Below, piece by piece: positions 1 through 10,897 of a DNA stretch of 64,000 bases (the first letter of the stretch is position 1; each line of letters starts with the position of its first letter). Under the pieces are notes generated by a model that was given only the letters and a program-made list of their open reading frames with translations, had not been told where the DNA came from and made no database searches. This DNA is from Vibrio sp. JC009. GTDB taxonomy: Bacteria; Pseudomonadota; Gammaproteobacteria; Enterobacterales; Vibrionaceae. The stretch is from NCBI RefSeq assembly GCF_029016485.1, contig NZ_CP092106.1:2728001-2792000 (forward strand). Reading direction: 5' to 3'. Made by a program: the position numbers and the translations under genes.

Positions 1-242
1 TCATCCCCTCTTAGGGCACGGCGTGCATAAAGAACTTCTTCTTCAGCAGTAAGTAGTGGTGAAAAACCGATTTCGCCAAGATATAGCTGAGTTGCGTCTA
101 AGCTTTTGGTGCTCGCATCAAACTCTTCTTTGGTTTCGGTATTTTCCTGAGACTGTTGGACGAGTTCGTTATCCAGTGTATCTAAGGATACATCTGCGAT
201 ATCAAATTCTTCGGTTTTAGTTACTGTATTGCTCATACTCAT
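1..242 (-). CDS. rpoS: RNA polymerase sigma factor RpoS (N-terminal part, cut by window edge)
   Basis: The reverse strand reads [13 protein letters not shown], then an acidic N-terminus and the stretch [20 protein letters not shown] followed by [15 protein letters not shown], which is sigma-38 region 1.1/1.2. About 80 residues are present and the rest lies beyond base 1. A strong GGGGGAGG ribosome binding site precedes ATG at 242; the in-frame ATG at 236 is less well spaced. RpoS directs RNA polymerase to stationary-phase and general stress promoters. It follows nlpD in the same direction, the standard gamma-proteobacterial arrangement in which the main rpoS promoter often lies within nlpD. 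Confidence 0.95.
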   Translation of the reverse strand, partial: MSMSNTVTKTEEFDIADVSLDTLDNELVQQSQENTETKEEFDASTKSLDATQLYLGEIGFSPLLTAEEEVLYARRALRGD

Positions 243-313
243 AGCGCCTCCCCCTGGCGAGCTAGCAAGACATCATCTACTACTGAATGTCATTGAAATA
301 CTCTTTAGTCAAT

Positions 314-1243
314 CTATGGTAAGTAGCGTTTCGGATTCACTGACTTACCCTGATAACGAATTTCAAAATGTAACTTAACCCTGCTTGTACCAGAGCTGCC
401 CATGGTGGCGATTCTCTGTCCTGCTTTTACACTTTGACCTTCGGCAACTAGCAAACTGTCATTGTGGGCATATGCACTTAGATAGTTATCATTGTGTTTT
501 ACAATTATTAAATTACCGTAGCCACGAAGTGCATTTCCGGAATAAACCACGGTACCACCTGCTGTCGAGACGACGGCCTGACCCCGCTGCCCTGCGATGT
601 CAATCCCGCGGTTTCCCTGGTCTCCAGCAGAGAATTTCTTTATGACTCTCCCTTTGGTTGGCCAAAGCCACTCTTTTACCTTTATGTTCTTTGGTTTAGA
701 TTGGCTTAAACTTTTTTTAACATTTTGTTTACGACCAAGATACTCTTTTGATCCTTTTGGATCAACCGTCTTCTTGGCAATATTTTGAGTCGATGATGAA
801 TTTTTTGATCTGGGTTTGTTTGCTGCGGATGCTGAAGATCCCGCGGAAGGAGTTGAGGCCGCTTTTGCTACGGAGGAGGTAGCAACAGCTGCTGCGCCAG
901 TTGCGGCAACGGCTGCCGCTTTTCCGGCTCCGCTCCCGCCATAGGCAGGAGCCTGATAAGCCGGACGCCAAAGTTTCAGTTTTTGACCCGGATGTATGGT
1001 ATATGGGCTTTGTAGACTATTGTAACGGATAAGGTCGTTTACATTCTTATCTGTGATATAAGCTATAAAGTAAAGCGTATCGCCCTTCTGAACTTCGTAA
1101 AAACTGCCACGATAACTGCCACGTTTGATAGTCGTGTAGTCTTTATTAACACTTGATACCGGCGCGGGGGAGTGCGCAGTACACCCTGTTAACAGTGCAC
1201 TAAACAGACTACAAACAATGGCTGTTTTCTTTATGGCATTCAT
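314..1243 (-). CDS. nlpD: NlpD: outer-membrane lipoprotein, LysM plus degenerate LytM, amidase activator
   Basis: From ATG at 1243 the protein begins MNAIKKTAIVCSLFSALLTGC, a lipoprotein signal peptide with lipobox LLTGC; a start at 1267 would overlap pcm and lengthen the n-region, so I prefer 1243. A LysM domain follows (YEVQKGDTLYFIAY to IHPGQKLKL), then an Ala/Ser-rich linker, then a C-terminal M23/LytM domain (GIDIAG to HFEIRYQGKSVNP). The first zinc-ligand His is replaced (NRGIDI), so the domain is probably non-catalytic, as in NlpD/EnvC proteins that activate cell-separation amidases. The gene lies between pcm and rpoS. About 309 residues, normal for the family. Confidence 0.93.
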   Translation of the reverse strand: MNAIKKTAIVCSLFSALLTGCTAHSPAPVSSVNKDYTTIKRGSYRGSFYEVQKGDTLYFIAYITDKNVNDLIRYNSLQSPYTIHPGQKLKLWRPAYQAPAYGGSGAGKAAAVAATGAAAVATSSVAKAASTPSAGSSASAANKPRSKNSSSTQNIAKKTVDPKGSKEYLGRKQNVKKSLSQSKPKNIKVKEWLWPTKGRVIKKFSAGDQGNRGIDIAGQRGQAVVSTAGGTVVYSGNALRGYGNLIIVKHNDNYLSAYAHNDSLLVAEGQSVKAGQRIATMGSSGTSRVKLHFEIRYQGKSVNPKRYLP

Positions 1244-1247
1244 ATTC

Positions 1248-1874
1248 TTACGCCAAATCACCTGCAATCAACGGAACAAAACGAACCGGTTCAATGACAG
1301 TGGAAAGATACTCTTCACCACGCTTAACGATCTTTAACAATTGCTGATCTGCTTCACCAACCGGAATAACCAGACAGCCTCCATCTGAAAGCTGATCCAG
1401 TAAAGCCTGAGGGACATCAGATGCAGCGGCTGTCACAATAATCGCATCAAAGGGGGCATTGGAAGGCCATCCTGACCAGCCATCAGCATGCTTTGTGGAC
1501 ACATTATAGATATCCAGCTGCTTCAGCCTTCTCTTTGCTTCCCATTGCAGCGACTTGATTCTTTCTAAAGAGTAAACCTTATCAACCAATTGAGCCAATA
1601 TCGCGGTCTGATAGCCTGAACCTGTGCCTACCTCAAGCACCCTGCTTTCAGGTTTTAGCTCCAGAAGCTCGGTCATCTTCGCCACTATGTATGGCTGGGA
1701 AATCGTCTGACCACAGGCGATGGGCAGTGCGTTGTTATCATAGGCCTGATGGGTCATCGCCTCTGAAACAAAACGGTCTCTTGGCACCCTTCTCAGCGCA
1801 TCAAGCACTCTCTGGTCCTGAATACCAAGCTGGGACAGATAACTTACCAGGCTTTCTGCTTGAGGATTACTCAT
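1248..1874 (-). CDS. pcm: Protein-L-isoaspartate O-methyltransferase
   Basis: A 208-residue SAM-dependent methyltransferase with motif [16 protein letters not shown] and the family segments PRDRFV and [11 protein letters not shown]. It methylates isoaspartyl residues in aged proteins so that they can return to aspartate, and acts in the cytoplasm. Its ATG shares one base with the surE stop (TGATG), indicating translational coupling in surE-pcm-nlpD-rpoS. Length and order match other gamma-proteobacteria. Confidence 0.95.
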   Translation of the reverse strand: MSNPQAESLVSYLSQLGIQDQRVLDALRRVPRDRFVSEAMTHQAYDNNALPIACGQTISQPYIVAKMTELLELKPESRVLEVGTGSGYQTAILAQLVDKVYSLERIKSLQWEAKRRLKQLDIYNVSTKHADGWSGWPSNAPFDAIIVTAAASDVPQALLDQLSDGGCLVIPVGEADQQLLKIVKRGEEYLSTVIEPVRFVPLIAGDLA

Positions 1875-2620
1875 CAGTCATTACCTTCCAGCCAGACACC
1901 CATGCTGCCTAAAGATTCATGCGCGGTAAGATCCACCTGCATCGGAGTAATAGAAACCAGTTTCTGTTCGATAGCAAAGAAATCTGTACCTTCTCCTGCA
2001 TCCTGCTCTTTGCCCGGAGGACCAAGCCAGTAAACTTCATGTCCACGGGGATCCAGCTGCTTCACCATATTTTCTGCATGATGGCGGGCGCCAAGGCGGG
2101 TAACCTGTTTACCCAGCAGCTCTTCATAAGGAAGGTCGGGAATATTAACGTTAATGAGACGATTAGTAGGGATAGGATTCTTGATATGCTGCTCAACTAT
2201 TTCACGAACAACTTTCGCCGCAGTATCAAAATGTTTATTTCCAACTAAGGAGAAAGCAATAGACTGAACACCAAGGAAGTGCCCTTCCATTGCGGCAGCT
2301 ACCGTTCCTGAATACAGCACGTCATCACCAAGGTTTGCACCGTGATTGATACCGGATAAAACTAAATCGGGAAATTCATCTTTCATCAGTTCATTCAGAG
2401 CAAAATGAACACAATCTGTAGGGGTTCCCTGAACGGCATACACATTCGTTTCCAGTTGCTTAACCCTGAGCGGAGTCTCAAGAGTCAGCGAGTTTGATGC
2501 GCCACTGCGGTTTCTGTCCGGTGCCACAATGACAACTTCAGCCAAATCTGATAGCGACTCGGCCAGAGCAGCCAGTCCTTCGGCATGCACACCGTCATCG
2601 TTACTGAGTAGAATTTTCAT
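1874..2620 (-). CDS. surE: 5'/3'-nucleotidase SurE
   Basis: 248 residues with the SurE N-terminal metal motif [13 protein letters not shown] and the second signature [18 protein letters not shown]. SurE proteins are metal-dependent phosphatases acting on nucleoside monophosphates and are linked to stationary-phase survival. It lies 19 bases after truD and overlaps pcm by one base, in the same unit. No anomalies seen. Confidence 0.95.
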   Translation of the reverse strand: MKILLSNDDGVHAEGLAALAESLSDLAEVVIVAPDRNRSGASNSLTLETPLRVKQLETNVYAVQGTPTDCVHFALNELMKDEFPDLVLSGINHGANLGDDVLYSGTVAAAMEGHFLGVQSIAFSLVGNKHFDTAAKVVREIVEQHIKNPIPTNRLINVNIPDLPYEELLGKQVTRLGARHHAENMVKQLDPRGHEVYWLGPPGKEQDAGEGTDFFAIEQKLVSITPMQVDLTAHESLGSMGVWLEGND

Positions 2621-2639
2621 AAATTCTCTGAACCTCGTC

Positions 2640-3689
2640 CTATGAATAGCTTCTTTCGGCTTCTGCTACCTGCGCAATTTCTCTTACAATTGCCGTTGCA
2701 AAACTACCTGAAGATAGTGAAAAACTTAGTTTAATATTATTTCCATCAATTACATAACTAAGATTATCAGGTTTAAGCAGAATTTCCCTTCTGTCATGGC
2801 GCATTCTGTTACCCCGGATAAGTGCCATAAGATCCGGTTCAGAGTCCACCACGGCCTGTTCCAGTTCCTTTGCTTTATCCTGAGTCGGCAACTCGTTATC
2901 TCCGGCAAGCAATGCTGTCAGTTCAACCATAGCGGTATTCAGTTGTTCCTGATATGAGGCAATACTTTCCTGCTCAACCAGAATTGATGACTGTTCCGGG
3001 CTGCGAATAATATCTCCAGAAACAAGGGTCTCGAACAGCTCACTCTCTATGCGGTTGGATACAATATGATTAAAGATCCAGGAACGCGCGGTTGAAAGAT
3101 ACATGCTTCGCTTATTCTGGTTGCGGGTGCGGACATTTTCCCGTCCCCAGCGACGAGCCTCGGTCAGGTTGTTTCCATCGCGGCCAAAACGCTGGGCACC
3201 AAAATAGTTTGGCACACCTTCCTGAAGAATTTTTTCAATCCGCTCCTGTGCAACAGCAACCTCAGTCACATCACGAAGAGTCAGCTCAAATTCGTTTCCG
3301 GACAGATCACCCGGCCTGAGCTTCTTATTATGTCTTGTGGTTTCCAGTATCTGAATACTCGGATACTGAGCTTCAAAAACCGAAAAGTCAGGCGCATCAC
3401 CTTTAGGAAGATGAATGCTCAGCCACTGCTCTGTGACTGCATGGCGGTCTTTCAGTCCGGCCCAGCTAACATCTTTGGATTTAACCCCACACACCCTGGC
3501 AATCTCATTGGCCACAAAGGTGGTATTCTCCCCGGTTTTGCGGATTCTCACCATCAGGTGCTCACCACTTCCGGTGAACTCATAACCCAGAACCTCTTTA
3601 ACCACAAAGTCTTCAGGCTTTGTCTTAATTGTCGCTTTTGAAACCGGCTCCCCGTGCAGGTAAGCCAGATCAGACAGAATATCAGTCAT
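2640..3689 (-). CDS. truD: tRNA pseudouridine(13) synthase TruD
   Basis: 349 residues. The TruD motif [12 protein letters not shown] carries the catalytic Asp, and the family segment [14 protein letters not shown] is present. It converts U13 of tRNA-Glu to pseudouridine. The start is 4 bases after the ispF stop, and the gene sits between ispF and surE as in E. coli. Confidence 0.95.
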   Translation of the reverse strand: MTDILSDLAYLHGEPVSKATIKTKPEDFVVKEVLGYEFTGSGEHLMVRIRKTGENTTFVANEIARVCGVKSKDVSWAGLKDRHAVTEQWLSIHLPKGDAPDFSVFEAQYPSIQILETTRHNKKLRPGDLSGNEFELTLRDVTEVAVAQERIEKILQEGVPNYFGAQRFGRDGNNLTEARRWGRENVRTRNQNKRSMYLSTARSWIFNHIVSNRIESELFETLVSGDIIRSPEQSSILVEQESIASYQEQLNTAMVELTALLAGDNELPTQDKAKELEQAVVDSEPDLMALIRGNRMRHDRREILLKPDNLSYVIDGNNIKLSFSLSSGSFATAIVREIAQVAEAERSYS

Positions 3690-3693
3690 CAGT

Positions 3694-4170
3694 TTATTTC
3701 TTCATCAGTAGCACAACAGCTTCACAGGCGATACCTTCTTTACGTCCGGTAAAGCCCAGCTTTTCAGTTGTTGTTGCTTTTACATTTACATTTTCAGTGC
3801 CGGTTTGCAGATCGGCTGCAATCGCTTCGCGCATCTGCTGGATATAGGGCAGCATCTTAGGCGCCTGGGCAATAATGGTCACATCCAGATTACCAATAAC
3901 GTAACCCTTTTCCTGAACCAGGCGGTAAACCTCTTTCATCAGCTCACGGCTGTCGGCACCTTTCCACTTTTCATCTGTATCAGGAAAGTGGCGGCCAATA
4001 TCACCTTCAGCAATGGCACCAAGCAGGGCGTCCGTCAGAGCGTGAAGCGCCACATCACCGTCTGAGTGCGCAACCAGTCCCAGCTCGTAGGGAACCGCAA
4101 CGCCGCCAATAATTACCGGACCTTCTCCGCCAAATTTGTGAACATCGAAACCATGTCCAATTCGAATCAT
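3694..4170 (-). CDS. ispF: 2-C-methyl-D-erythritol 2,4-cyclodiphosphate synthase
   Basis: 158 residues. The DxH metal motif is in [11 protein letters not shown], followed by [18 protein letters not shown] and a C-terminal [16 protein letters not shown], all typical of IspF. It makes the cyclic diphosphate in the MEP isoprenoid pathway. Its ATG overlaps the end of ispD by 4 bases, so the two consecutive pathway enzymes are probably translationally coupled. Confidence 0.96.
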   Translation of the reverse strand: MIRIGHGFDVHKFGGEGPVIIGGVAVPYELGLVAHSDGDVALHALTDALLGAIAEGDIGRHFPDTDEKWKGADSRELMKEVYRLVQEKGYVIGNLDVTIIAQAPKMLPYIQQMREAIAADLQTGTENVNVKATTTEKLGFTGRKEGIACEAVVLLMKK

Positions 4171-4874
4171 GCTTTTTCCTCTCTGCTCAAATAGAATTCC
4201 GCCAGTGCGAGATCTTCCGGTTGAGTCACTTTTATATTGTCCATCCGCCCTGCAACCAGTTTAGGGGATAATCCCGCCCATTCCATTGCAGAGGCCTCAT
4301 CGGTTATTGCCACATTTGCTTCCAACGCTTTAGCCAGCGCTTCTTTTAGCTGATTGATCCGGAACATCTGCGGCGTTAATGCGTGCCACAGATTATTACG
4401 GTCAACCGTTGAACTAATATTTGCCTCAGAGTCACTCCGCTTCATGGTATCACGGACAGGGGCTGCCAGAATTCCGCCAACAGCATGCTCCTGAACCTCA
4501 GCGATAAGCTTTCCGATATCAGCCAAAGAAACACAGGGCCTTGCCGCATCATGCACAAGCGCCCAGGCGTTATCTGAGCACTCCTGGTCAAAGTAGTTCA
4601 GCGCAGAAAGCACAGAATCCGCTCTCTCCTTTCCTCCCGATACCCTGATTACATTCGGATTTGAGGCCAGGCAAAGTTCAGAGAAGTAAGGATCGCTGTC
4701 ACTGACGGCAACAATCACCTTTTCTATCTCAGGGTGACTTAGCAGCTTTTCCACCGTGTGCTCTAAAATAGCCTTACCATTAATCTGCAGGTACTGCTTA
4801 GGAAGGTCTGCTTTCATGCGGCTGCCCACTCCGGCTGCCGGCACAATCACGTATAGTTTTTTATTATCAGACAT
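4167..4874 (-). CDS. ispD: 2-C-methyl-D-erythritol 4-phosphate cytidylyltransferase
   Basis: 235 residues with the nucleotidyltransferase start [18 protein letters not shown] and conserved VHDAARPCV and RTQ-like LTPQMFR segments. It transfers CMP to methylerythritol phosphate in the MEP pathway. It lies 16 bases downstream of ftsB and overlaps ispF, the usual ftsB-ispD-ispF order. Confidence 0.96.
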   Translation of the reverse strand: MSDNKKLYVIVPAAGVGSRMKADLPKQYLQINGKAILEHTVEKLLSHPEIEKVIVAVSDSDPYFSELCLASNPNVIRVSGGKERADSVLSALNYFDQECSDNAWALVHDAARPCVSLADIGKLIAEVQEHAVGGILAAPVRDTMKRSDSEANISSTVDRNNLWHALTPQMFRINQLKEALAKALEANVAITDEASAMEWAGLSPKLVAGRMDNIKVTQPEDLALAEFYLSREEKA

Positions 4875-4890
4875 TGGGATAAGAGTTCAG

Positions 4891-5172
4891 TTAATTAGAT
4901 TTGTCACCTATGATGCGATAGAAGGTTTCTCCCTCTTTCACCATACCAAGCTGGTTACGGGCACGCTCTTCAATGGCATCAAGCCCCTGACGCAGATCAT
5001 CGATCTCAGCAAACATTTCGCTGTTTCGCTCCTGAAGGCCGCTGTTTACTTCCTTCTGAACCGCAATTTCGCTGGAAACATCCATATAATCAAGAATGCC
5101 GTTTTTACCCCAGAAAAGGGTATAAATCAGAAGTGAAAGGAGCAGAAAAAGCCCCAGACTGAAAAGGCGCAC
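4891..5172 (-). CDS. ftsB: Cell division protein FtsB (GTG start)
   Basis: From GTG at 5170-5172 the product is 93 residues, (M)[19 protein letters not shown], the usual Vibrio FtsB length. The frame is open further upstream, but that extension has no family similarity and runs through a repeat-like sequence. One N-terminal transmembrane helix is followed by a coiled coil ([20 protein letters not shown]) and the conserved tail [12 protein letters not shown]. FtsB forms the divisome subcomplex with FtsL and FtsQ. It is followed by ispD. Confidence 0.9.
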   Translation of the reverse strand: MRLFSLGLFLLLSLLIYTLFWGKNGILDYMDVSSEIAVQKEVNSGLQERNSEMFAEIDDLRQGLDAIEERARNQLGMVKEGETFYRIIGDKSN

Positions 5173-5250
5173 AAAGAAGATCTCATCGGTGATATATGGC
5201 GGATAGTTATAGCATAAATAGGGGGAAGGGACTAGGGAAGCTAAAGGGCG

Positions 5251-5271
5251 ACAGGCTACAGGCGGCAGGTA
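5251..5271. repeat. Short 7-bp-period repeat upstream of ftsB
   Basis: Three degenerate heptamers (ACAGGCT, ACAGGCG, GCAGGTA) lie between the ftsB start and recQ. The period matches the AGCTATC arrays elsewhere in the window, though the sequence differs. The rest of the 5173-5403 divergent gap should hold promoters for ftsB and recQ, but none stands out. Confidence 0.4.
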
Positions 5272-5403
5272 TAAAAGCATTGCACCTTTGTGAGACTTCG
5301 CTCTAGCAAAACAAGTTGCGGGTAATTTTTCAGCTCAGGCTGTAGCAAATATCTTCTCAGTTGGTAAGATTCAACAACGCTAATTACCATATAGGCCCTA
5401 CTT

Positions 5404-7548
5404 GTGAGTATCTCTCCCCTTTCCGTCCTTAATTCCGTTTTCGGCTATGACGATTTCCGTCATCAGCAGAAAGAGATTATTGATAGCCTGATTGAAGGGC
5501 AGGATGTGCTTACACTAATGCCTACCGGGGGTGGTAAGTCTCTCTGTTATCAGATCCCCGCAATTGTCCGGCCCGGTGTTGGGGTGGTGGTATCACCGCT
5601 TATTGCATTGATGAAGGATCAGGTGGATGCTCTGCAGCAGGTTGGTGTTTCTGCGGCCTACCTGAATTCCACTCAGGATCAGTATGAGCAGATGCAGGTT
5701 GAAGAGCTTATCGTTCGGGGAGAGGTTCAGCTTGTCTATGTTGCACCTGAGCGGCTTTTAATGCAGCGAACACTTAATCTTCTTGAGCAATGCCATATTT
5801 CATTGTTTGCCATTGATGAGGCGCACTGTGTAAGTCAGTGGGGACATGATTTCCGTCCTGAATATCAGCAGCTTTCAGTCTTACAGCAACGATTCCCTCA
5901 GGTGCCCCGTATTGCGCTTACCGCTACCGCCGATGAGCGTACGAAGAAAGAGATTATTTCCCAGCTTGGCCTGAGTCAGGCGCGTATTTTTGTTCACAGT
6001 TTTGACCGTCCGAATATCCGCTACCATGTCAGTGAACCGTCTAATTCAAAAGCGGAACTATGGTCTTTTATCTCTGAACATCATGCGCAGGAGGCGGGTA
6101 TAGTCTACTGCCTTTCCCGTAAAAAGGTGGAGGAAACAGCTGAGTGGCTTGCAGCAAAAGGTCGTATAGCCCTTCCTTATCATGCAGGTATGTCCGCAGA
6201 TAAACGGGCAGAACATCAGCAAAGATTTCTGCGTGAAGATGGCGTAATCATTGTCGCCACCATCGCTTTTGGTATGGGGATAGATAAGCCTGATGTCCGC
6301 TTTGTCGCCCACTTAAGCCTGCCGAAAAGCATAGAGTCTTACTATCAGGAAACCGGACGTGCCGGGCGAGATGGTGAACCGGCCAACGCCTGGATGGCTT
6401 ATGGTATGCAGGACATGGTTCTGCAACGCAAAATGGTTGAGAATTCCGATGGCAGCGAAGCCTACAAGCAGGTGCAGGTTCAAAAGCTCAATGCACTGCT
6501 TGGTTACTGTGAATTAACAAGCTGCCGCAGACAAACTCTGCTTGCCTATTTTGGTGAACGCGATAGCCAGCTATGTGGCAACTGCGACAACTGTATTTCC
6601 CCGCCACAAACCTGGGACGGAACTCAGGCCGCGCAAAAAGCACTTTCAGCCGTCTACCGCTGTGGGCAGCGCTTTGGCGTTACCTATCTGACCAATGTTC
6701 TTCTGGGAAAAAGCGATGAGCGGATGATCCGCTTCGGTCACGATAAGGTATCCACCTTTGGTATAGGTACGGAGCTTAACGCCAACCAGTGGAAAGGCGT
6801 ATTCCGCCAGCTTATCGCTATGAACTACCTGAGGGTGGAAGGGGATTATAATAATCTGATCCTGACCGACAGTTGCCGTCCGGTATTGCGTGGTGAGCAG
6901 CAGGTACAACTTCGTGAATTAAGAAATAATAAACCGGCGAAAAAACAGAGCAGCAAGCAAGGCGGCGATCTGGCACCATCAGATCTGGCTCAGTTTGAAG
7001 CACTAAAACAAGTACGCATGGAACTGGCGAAAGAACAAAATGTACCAGCTTATGTGATCTGCCACGACAGCAGCTTGAAAGAGATAGCCAGGGTCAGGCC
7101 GACCTCCCTTATCCAACTTTGCGAGATTTCCGGTTTTGGCGATACCAAAGTGGATAAATATGGTGAACAGTTTATTGCTGTGGTAAAGCCCAAACCTGTT
7201 GAGCTGAAAACGCTGTCAAATACCGAGCTTCAGTCGGTGGAAATGCTGCAAAACCTGAAGTCAGTACAGGAAGTGGCCGGTGCAAGAGGTCTGGCAGAAA
7301 ACACCATTATGGCTCACCTGAGCGCCGGGATTGAGACCGGCGCCTGTCAGCTGGAGCAGATCATATCCATAAGCCAGGAAGATATCGGACAGATTAAGCG
7401 GGTTGCAGAGCAGGTAAATGCCCTTGCTGAAAATAAGCTGAAACCTCTTTACGAAGCGCTTGATGAAAAGTTCGACTATTCAGTACTGCGCTGTGTATTA
7501 GCGCATCTTACTTATCAGAGCAGAGCTGACTCCGGTTCAGTAAAGTAA
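5404..7548 (+). CDS. recQ: ATP-dependent DNA helicase RecQ, long form
   Basis: 714 residues from a GTG start. The helicase core has Walker [13 protein letters not shown], the DEAH box [20 protein letters not shown] and motif [14 protein letters not shown]. The zinc-binding Cys set CRRQTLL...CGNCDNC and an RQC winged helix follow. An HRDC domain ([20 protein letters not shown] and on) sits near residues 520-595. A further roughly 110 residues resemble the helix-turn-helix module seen at the end of some longer RecQ proteins. E. coli RecQ is about 609 residues, so the extra tail is notable. It unwinds DNA in recombination and fork repair. It is divergent from ftsB and convergent with the kinase gene. 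Confidence 0.92.
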   Translation: MSISPLSVLNSVFGYDDFRHQQKEIIDSLIEGQDVLTLMPTGGGKSLCYQIPAIVRPGVGVVVSPLIALMKDQVDALQQVGVSAAYLNSTQDQYEQMQVEELIVRGEVQLVYVAPERLLMQRTLNLLEQCHISLFAIDEAHCVSQWGHDFRPEYQQLSVLQQRFPQVPRIALTATADERTKKEIISQLGLSQARIFVHSFDRPNIRYHVSEPSNSKAELWSFISEHHAQEAGIVYCLSRKKVEETAEWLAAKGRIALPYHAGMSADKRAEHQQRFLREDGVIIVATIAFGMGIDKPDVRFVAHLSLPKSIESYYQETGRAGRDGEPANAWMAYGMQDMVLQRKMVENSDGSEAYKQVQVQKLNALLGYCELTSCRRQTLLAYFGERDSQLCGNCDNCISPPQTWDGTQAAQKALSAVYRCGQRFGVTYLTNVLLGKSDERMIRFGHDKVSTFGIGTELNANQWKGVFRQLIAMNYLRVEGDYNNLILTDSCRPVLRGEQQVQLRELRNNKPAKKQSSKQGGDLAPSDLAQFEALKQVRMELAKEQNVPAYVICHDSSLKEIARVRPTSLIQLCEISGFGDTKVDKYGEQFIAVVKPKPVELKTLSNTELQSVEMLQNLKSVQEVAGARGLAENTIMAHLSAGIETGACQLEQIISISQEDIGQIKRVAEQVNALAENKLKPLYEALDEKFDYSVLRCVLAHLTYQSRADSGSVK

Positions 7549-7564
7549 CCAGAAGCTAACCCAA

Positions 7565-9193
7565 TCAGCGACTGTTAGCCTCGCCCGTCAGCAGTTGCTT
7601 AATCTCTGCGACATTTAATGGTTTAGACAAATGCGCATCCATACCGGCAGCAATACACTGCTCCACATGTTCGGGTAGCGTATGCGCCGTCAGTGCGATA
7701 ATTTTTGAACGCTGACGGTCGTTTTCCGCTTCCCACCGGCGTATCCGTCTGGTTGCTTCGTAGCCATCCATCACCGGCATCTGGCAGTCCATCAGTATAA
7801 TGTCATAGCATCGCTGCTCTTCTGTAATCAGATTCACAACCTCTGAGCCATCATTGGCGATTTCAACTTTAGTCCCCAGATGTTCCAGTAATTTGCTGCA
7901 AACCATCTGGTTTATCTTGTTGTCTTCCACCAGAAGAACATTAAGCAGCTTAGGTTCCTGCAAAGAAGGTTCAGCCTCCTGCTCTGTATCTTCGGGCTCT
8001 CCGGCTCTGTCCTGCTCCAGAACTAAATTGAATGAAAACCGGGTACCCTCGCCAGCATTACTTTCGACAGCCAGTTGACTCTCCATCAATGCAAGGATCT
8101 GAGAGCAAATAGATAGCCCAAGCCCCGTACCGCCATACTGACGCGCCGTTGACTGGTCAGACTGAGTAAAGGGGTTGAAGATCTCCCGCTGCTTTTCAGG
8201 AGCAATACCAATTCCGCTATCAGTAACGCTAAACTCCAGTTGGAATCTCTTCTTGTCCAGCGGCTTGCCGGCAACAGCTAAACGAACAAAGCCTTCTTCA
8301 GTGAACTTACAGGCATTATTTAACAGGTTGGACAGAACCTGGTGAATGCGAACAGAATCAAGTAAGAAACGCTTACCAACCAGAGATTGCTCAAGGTATA
8401 AATCAATCTCCAGTCTGTTTGATACACTCACTTTGTATGGCGTTATGGTTTGCTGAAGAAAGTCAGCCAAATCAACGGAACTGGAATTAAGTGACAACTT
8501 GCCAGCGTCCAGTTTGGAGTAATCCAGAATGTCATTAAGCACAGTCAGCAGCGTTTTACCCGAATGCTGAATAATATCCAGACATCGCTGATCTTCCTCT
8601 TTAAGGTCGCTGAGCATAAGCAGTTCGACCATACCGAGAATACCCGTCATTGGTGTACGGATCTCATGACTCACATTGGCCAGAAACTGACTACGGGCCT
8701 CCAAAGCTTGCTCGGCAACCCGGTGAGCTTCACTTAACTCTGCAGTGCGCTCTTCCACCAGTTGCTCAAGCTCAGTATTAAACTCCTCCAGCCTCTGCTC
8801 AGCCAGTTTACGGGCTGTAATATCTACATAAGTACCCAGAACACCGATAATCTCGTTGTTCTCATTACGTAACGGAATTTTTGACGTTTCCAGCCAGAGG
8901 ACCGAACCATCAACCTGAGTCTGCTGCTCTTCATAGGCCAGTATCGCTTTTCCCGACTGCATTATCTGCAAATCGTCAGCCTGATATGCGCTGCCCTGAT
9001 CCTCAGCCCAGGGCAACTCCAGATCCGTCTTTCCGATAAGCGCTTCTGCTGAAGCTAAACCCGCATCCTGAATAAATAACTTATTCGCTCCACGGTAAAC
9101 CTGATCACGATCCTTCCAGAATACCCGGCAGGGAATCGTATCCAGAATCAGTTTCAGCAGCTTAACTTTGCCTTCGGCGAATTGAGAGTGCAT
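7565..9193 (-). CDS. PAS-domain hybrid sensor histidine kinase
   Basis: About 542 residues from ATG at 9193; upstream in-frame codons exist, but the PAS domain begins just after this Met and no better ribosome binding site is evident. Order: PAS (about 12-128), coiled coil, HisKA with H176 in NVSHEIRTPMTG, HATPase (NNACKF, DSGIGI, GGTGLGLSI), and a receiver with E423/D424, phosphoacceptor D469 in MDCQMPVMDG, T502 and K524. No transmembrane segment and no HPt domain are visible, so it is likely a cytoplasmic sensor relaying to a separate HPt. The ligand is unknown. No response regulator lies beside it. Confidence 0.85.
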   Translation of the reverse strand: MHSQFAEGKVKLLKLILDTIPCRVFWKDRDQVYRGANKLFIQDAGLASAEALIGKTDLELPWAEDQGSAYQADDLQIMQSGKAILAYEEQQTQVDGSVLWLETSKIPLRNENNEIIGVLGTYVDITARKLAEQRLEEFNTELEQLVEERTAELSEAHRVAEQALEARSQFLANVSHEIRTPMTGILGMVELLMLSDLKEEDQRCLDIIQHSGKTLLTVLNDILDYSKLDAGKLSLNSSSVDLADFLQQTITPYKVSVSNRLEIDLYLEQSLVGKRFLLDSVRIHQVLSNLLNNACKFTEEGFVRLAVAGKPLDKKRFQLEFSVTDSGIGIAPEKQREIFNPFTQSDQSTARQYGGTGLGLSICSQILALMESQLAVESNAGEGTRFSFNLVLEQDRAGEPEDTEQEAEPSLQEPKLLNVLLVEDNKINQMVCSKLLEHLGTKVEIANDGSEVVNLITEEQRCYDIILMDCQMPVMDGYEATRRIRRWEAENDRQRSKIIALTAHTLPEHVEQCIAAGMDAHLSKPLNVAEIKQLLTGEANSR

Positions 9194-9293
9194 ATCGTAT
9201 TTAAATTTCGTGTTACTTATGAACAATTTATCACAAGAATCATTAAACAAGTAACCAACAAAGAGAATAATGTGCGGGCAGTTGAATCGGAGC

Positions 9294-9321
9294 AAAAAAA
9301 AGGAGGTCAATCTGACCTCCT
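9294..9321 (-). terminator. Rho-independent terminator after lysS
   Basis: Read on the minus strand, stem AGGAGGTCA / TGACCTCCT (9301-9309 with 9313-9321) is followed by seven T. It lies 28 bases after the lysS stop. The flank 9322-9344 resembles the right arm of the heptamer repeat family found at 33681-33711. Confidence 0.85.
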
Positions 9322-9348
9322 CTGATAACTGATAGCTGACAGCTAAAA

Positions 9349-10872
9349 TTAAGCTTTCGGACGCATTGCCGGGAACAGAATTACGTCGCGGATGGTTTTC
9401 GCGTTAGCGAACAGCATTACCAGACGGTCGATACCAATGCCCTGACCCGCTGTTGGCGGAAGGCCGTGCTCAAGTGCTGTGATGTAGTCTGCATCGTAGT
9501 ACATTGCTTCATCGTCACCTGCATCTTTCGCTGCAACCTGAGCTTTAAAGCGCGCATCCTGATCTTCTGCATCGTTAAGCTCTGAGAAGCCGTTAGCCAC
9601 TTCACGGCCACCAACGAAGAACTCGAAGCGGTCAGTGATAAACGGGTTTTCATCGTTACGGCGCGCAAGAGGAGAGATATCCGCCGGGTACTCAGTGATG
9701 AAGGTTGGCTGAATTAGCTTAGGCTCTGCAGTTTCACCAAAGATCTCTTCAAGAAGCTGACCACAGCTCCAGAACTCTTCAACATCGATATGTACAGATT
9801 TCGCAATCTTAACCAGGTAGTCACGGTCCTGAGCTTTTTCGTAGTCCAGAGCCTGAATATCTTCGTTAAGCGGGTTGTACATCTTAGTTGCTTCGATCAT
9901 GCTCATACGCGGGTATGTGCCGCCGAACTCAACCATTTCGTCGCCATAAGGCATGCTGGTTGTACCCAGAACTTCCTGAGCCGCAGTGCGCAGCATCTCT
10001 TCGGTCAGATCCATCAGATCGTTGTAATCTGCGTACGCCATATAGAATTCCATCATAGTGAATTCCGGGTTGTGGCGAGGAGAAAGACCTTCGTTACGGA
10101 AGTTACGGTTGATCTCAAATACGCGGTCAAAGCCACCAACTGTCAGACGCTTCAGGTAAAGCTCCGGAGCAACACGCAGGTACATGTCGATATCCAGCGC
10201 ATTGTGGTGAGTGATAAACGGACGAGCCGTTGCACCACCAGGGATCACGTGCATCATCGGAGTTTCAACTTCAAGGAACTGCTTAGAGCTCATAAAGTTA
10301 CGGATAGCAGATACCAGCTTAGAGCGGATGATAAATGTGTTGCGCGACTCTTCGTTCACAATCAGGTCAACGTAACGCTGACGGTAACGCATTTCCTGGT
10401 CAGTCAGACCGTGGAACTTCTCTGGCAGAGGACGAAGTGCTTTAGTCAGCAACTCATACTCATCCATGTTTACATAAAGATCGCCTTTACCTGACTTATG
10501 CAGAGTACCTTTAACACCGATGATGTCACCGATATCCAGACCCTGATATTTCTCTTTCAGCTCTTTCTGTACCGGCTTAGCAGCGTATGCCTGAATACGG
10601 CCGGAAGTTTCCTGAATCACAAGGAAAGGACCACGCTTAGCCATGATACGGCCTGCGATAGCAACTACTTTGCCCAGCTCTTCAAGTTCTTCTTTTGTCT
10701 TTTCACCGAATTGCGCCTGAAGATCGCCCGCTAAGCTGTCGCGGCGAAAATCGTTAGGGTGACCATTTGCCTTGCAGCTTTTACGGATGTGATCCAGTTT
10801 AGCGCGACGCTCGGCAATCAGCTTGTTCTCTTCCTGTTCGTTAATTTCTGGCTGTTGAACCTGTTCAGTCAT
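9349..10872 (-). CDS. lysS: Lysyl-tRNA synthetase, class II
   Basis: 507 residues: an N-terminal OB-fold anticodon-binding domain ([14 protein letters not shown]) and a class II catalytic domain with motif 2 [20 protein letters not shown] and motif 3 [13 protein letters not shown] near the C-terminus. It charges tRNA-Lys. It lies 25 bases downstream of prfB, the conserved prfB-lysS pair, with its own terminator behind it. Confidence 0.97.
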   Translation of the reverse strand: MTEQVQQPEINEQEENKLIAERRAKLDHIRKSCKANGHPNDFRRDSLAGDLQAQFGEKTKEELEELGKVVAIAGRIMAKRGPFLVIQETSGRIQAYAAKPVQKELKEKYQGLDIGDIIGVKGTLHKSGKGDLYVNMDEYELLTKALRPLPEKFHGLTDQEMRYRQRYVDLIVNEESRNTFIIRSKLVSAIRNFMSSKQFLEVETPMMHVIPGGATARPFITHHNALDIDMYLRVAPELYLKRLTVGGFDRVFEINRNFRNEGLSPRHNPEFTMMEFYMAYADYNDLMDLTEEMLRTAAQEVLGTTSMPYGDEMVEFGGTYPRMSMIEATKMYNPLNEDIQALDYEKAQDRDYLVKIAKSVHIDVEEFWSCGQLLEEIFGETAEPKLIQPTFITEYPADISPLARRNDENPFITDRFEFFVGGREVANGFSELNDAEDQDARFKAQVAAKDAGDDEAMYYDADYITALEHGLPPTAGQGIGIDRLVMLFANAKTIRDVILFPAMRPKA

Positions 10873-10897
10873 TTTCTTTTTTACCCTTAATTTGCGC

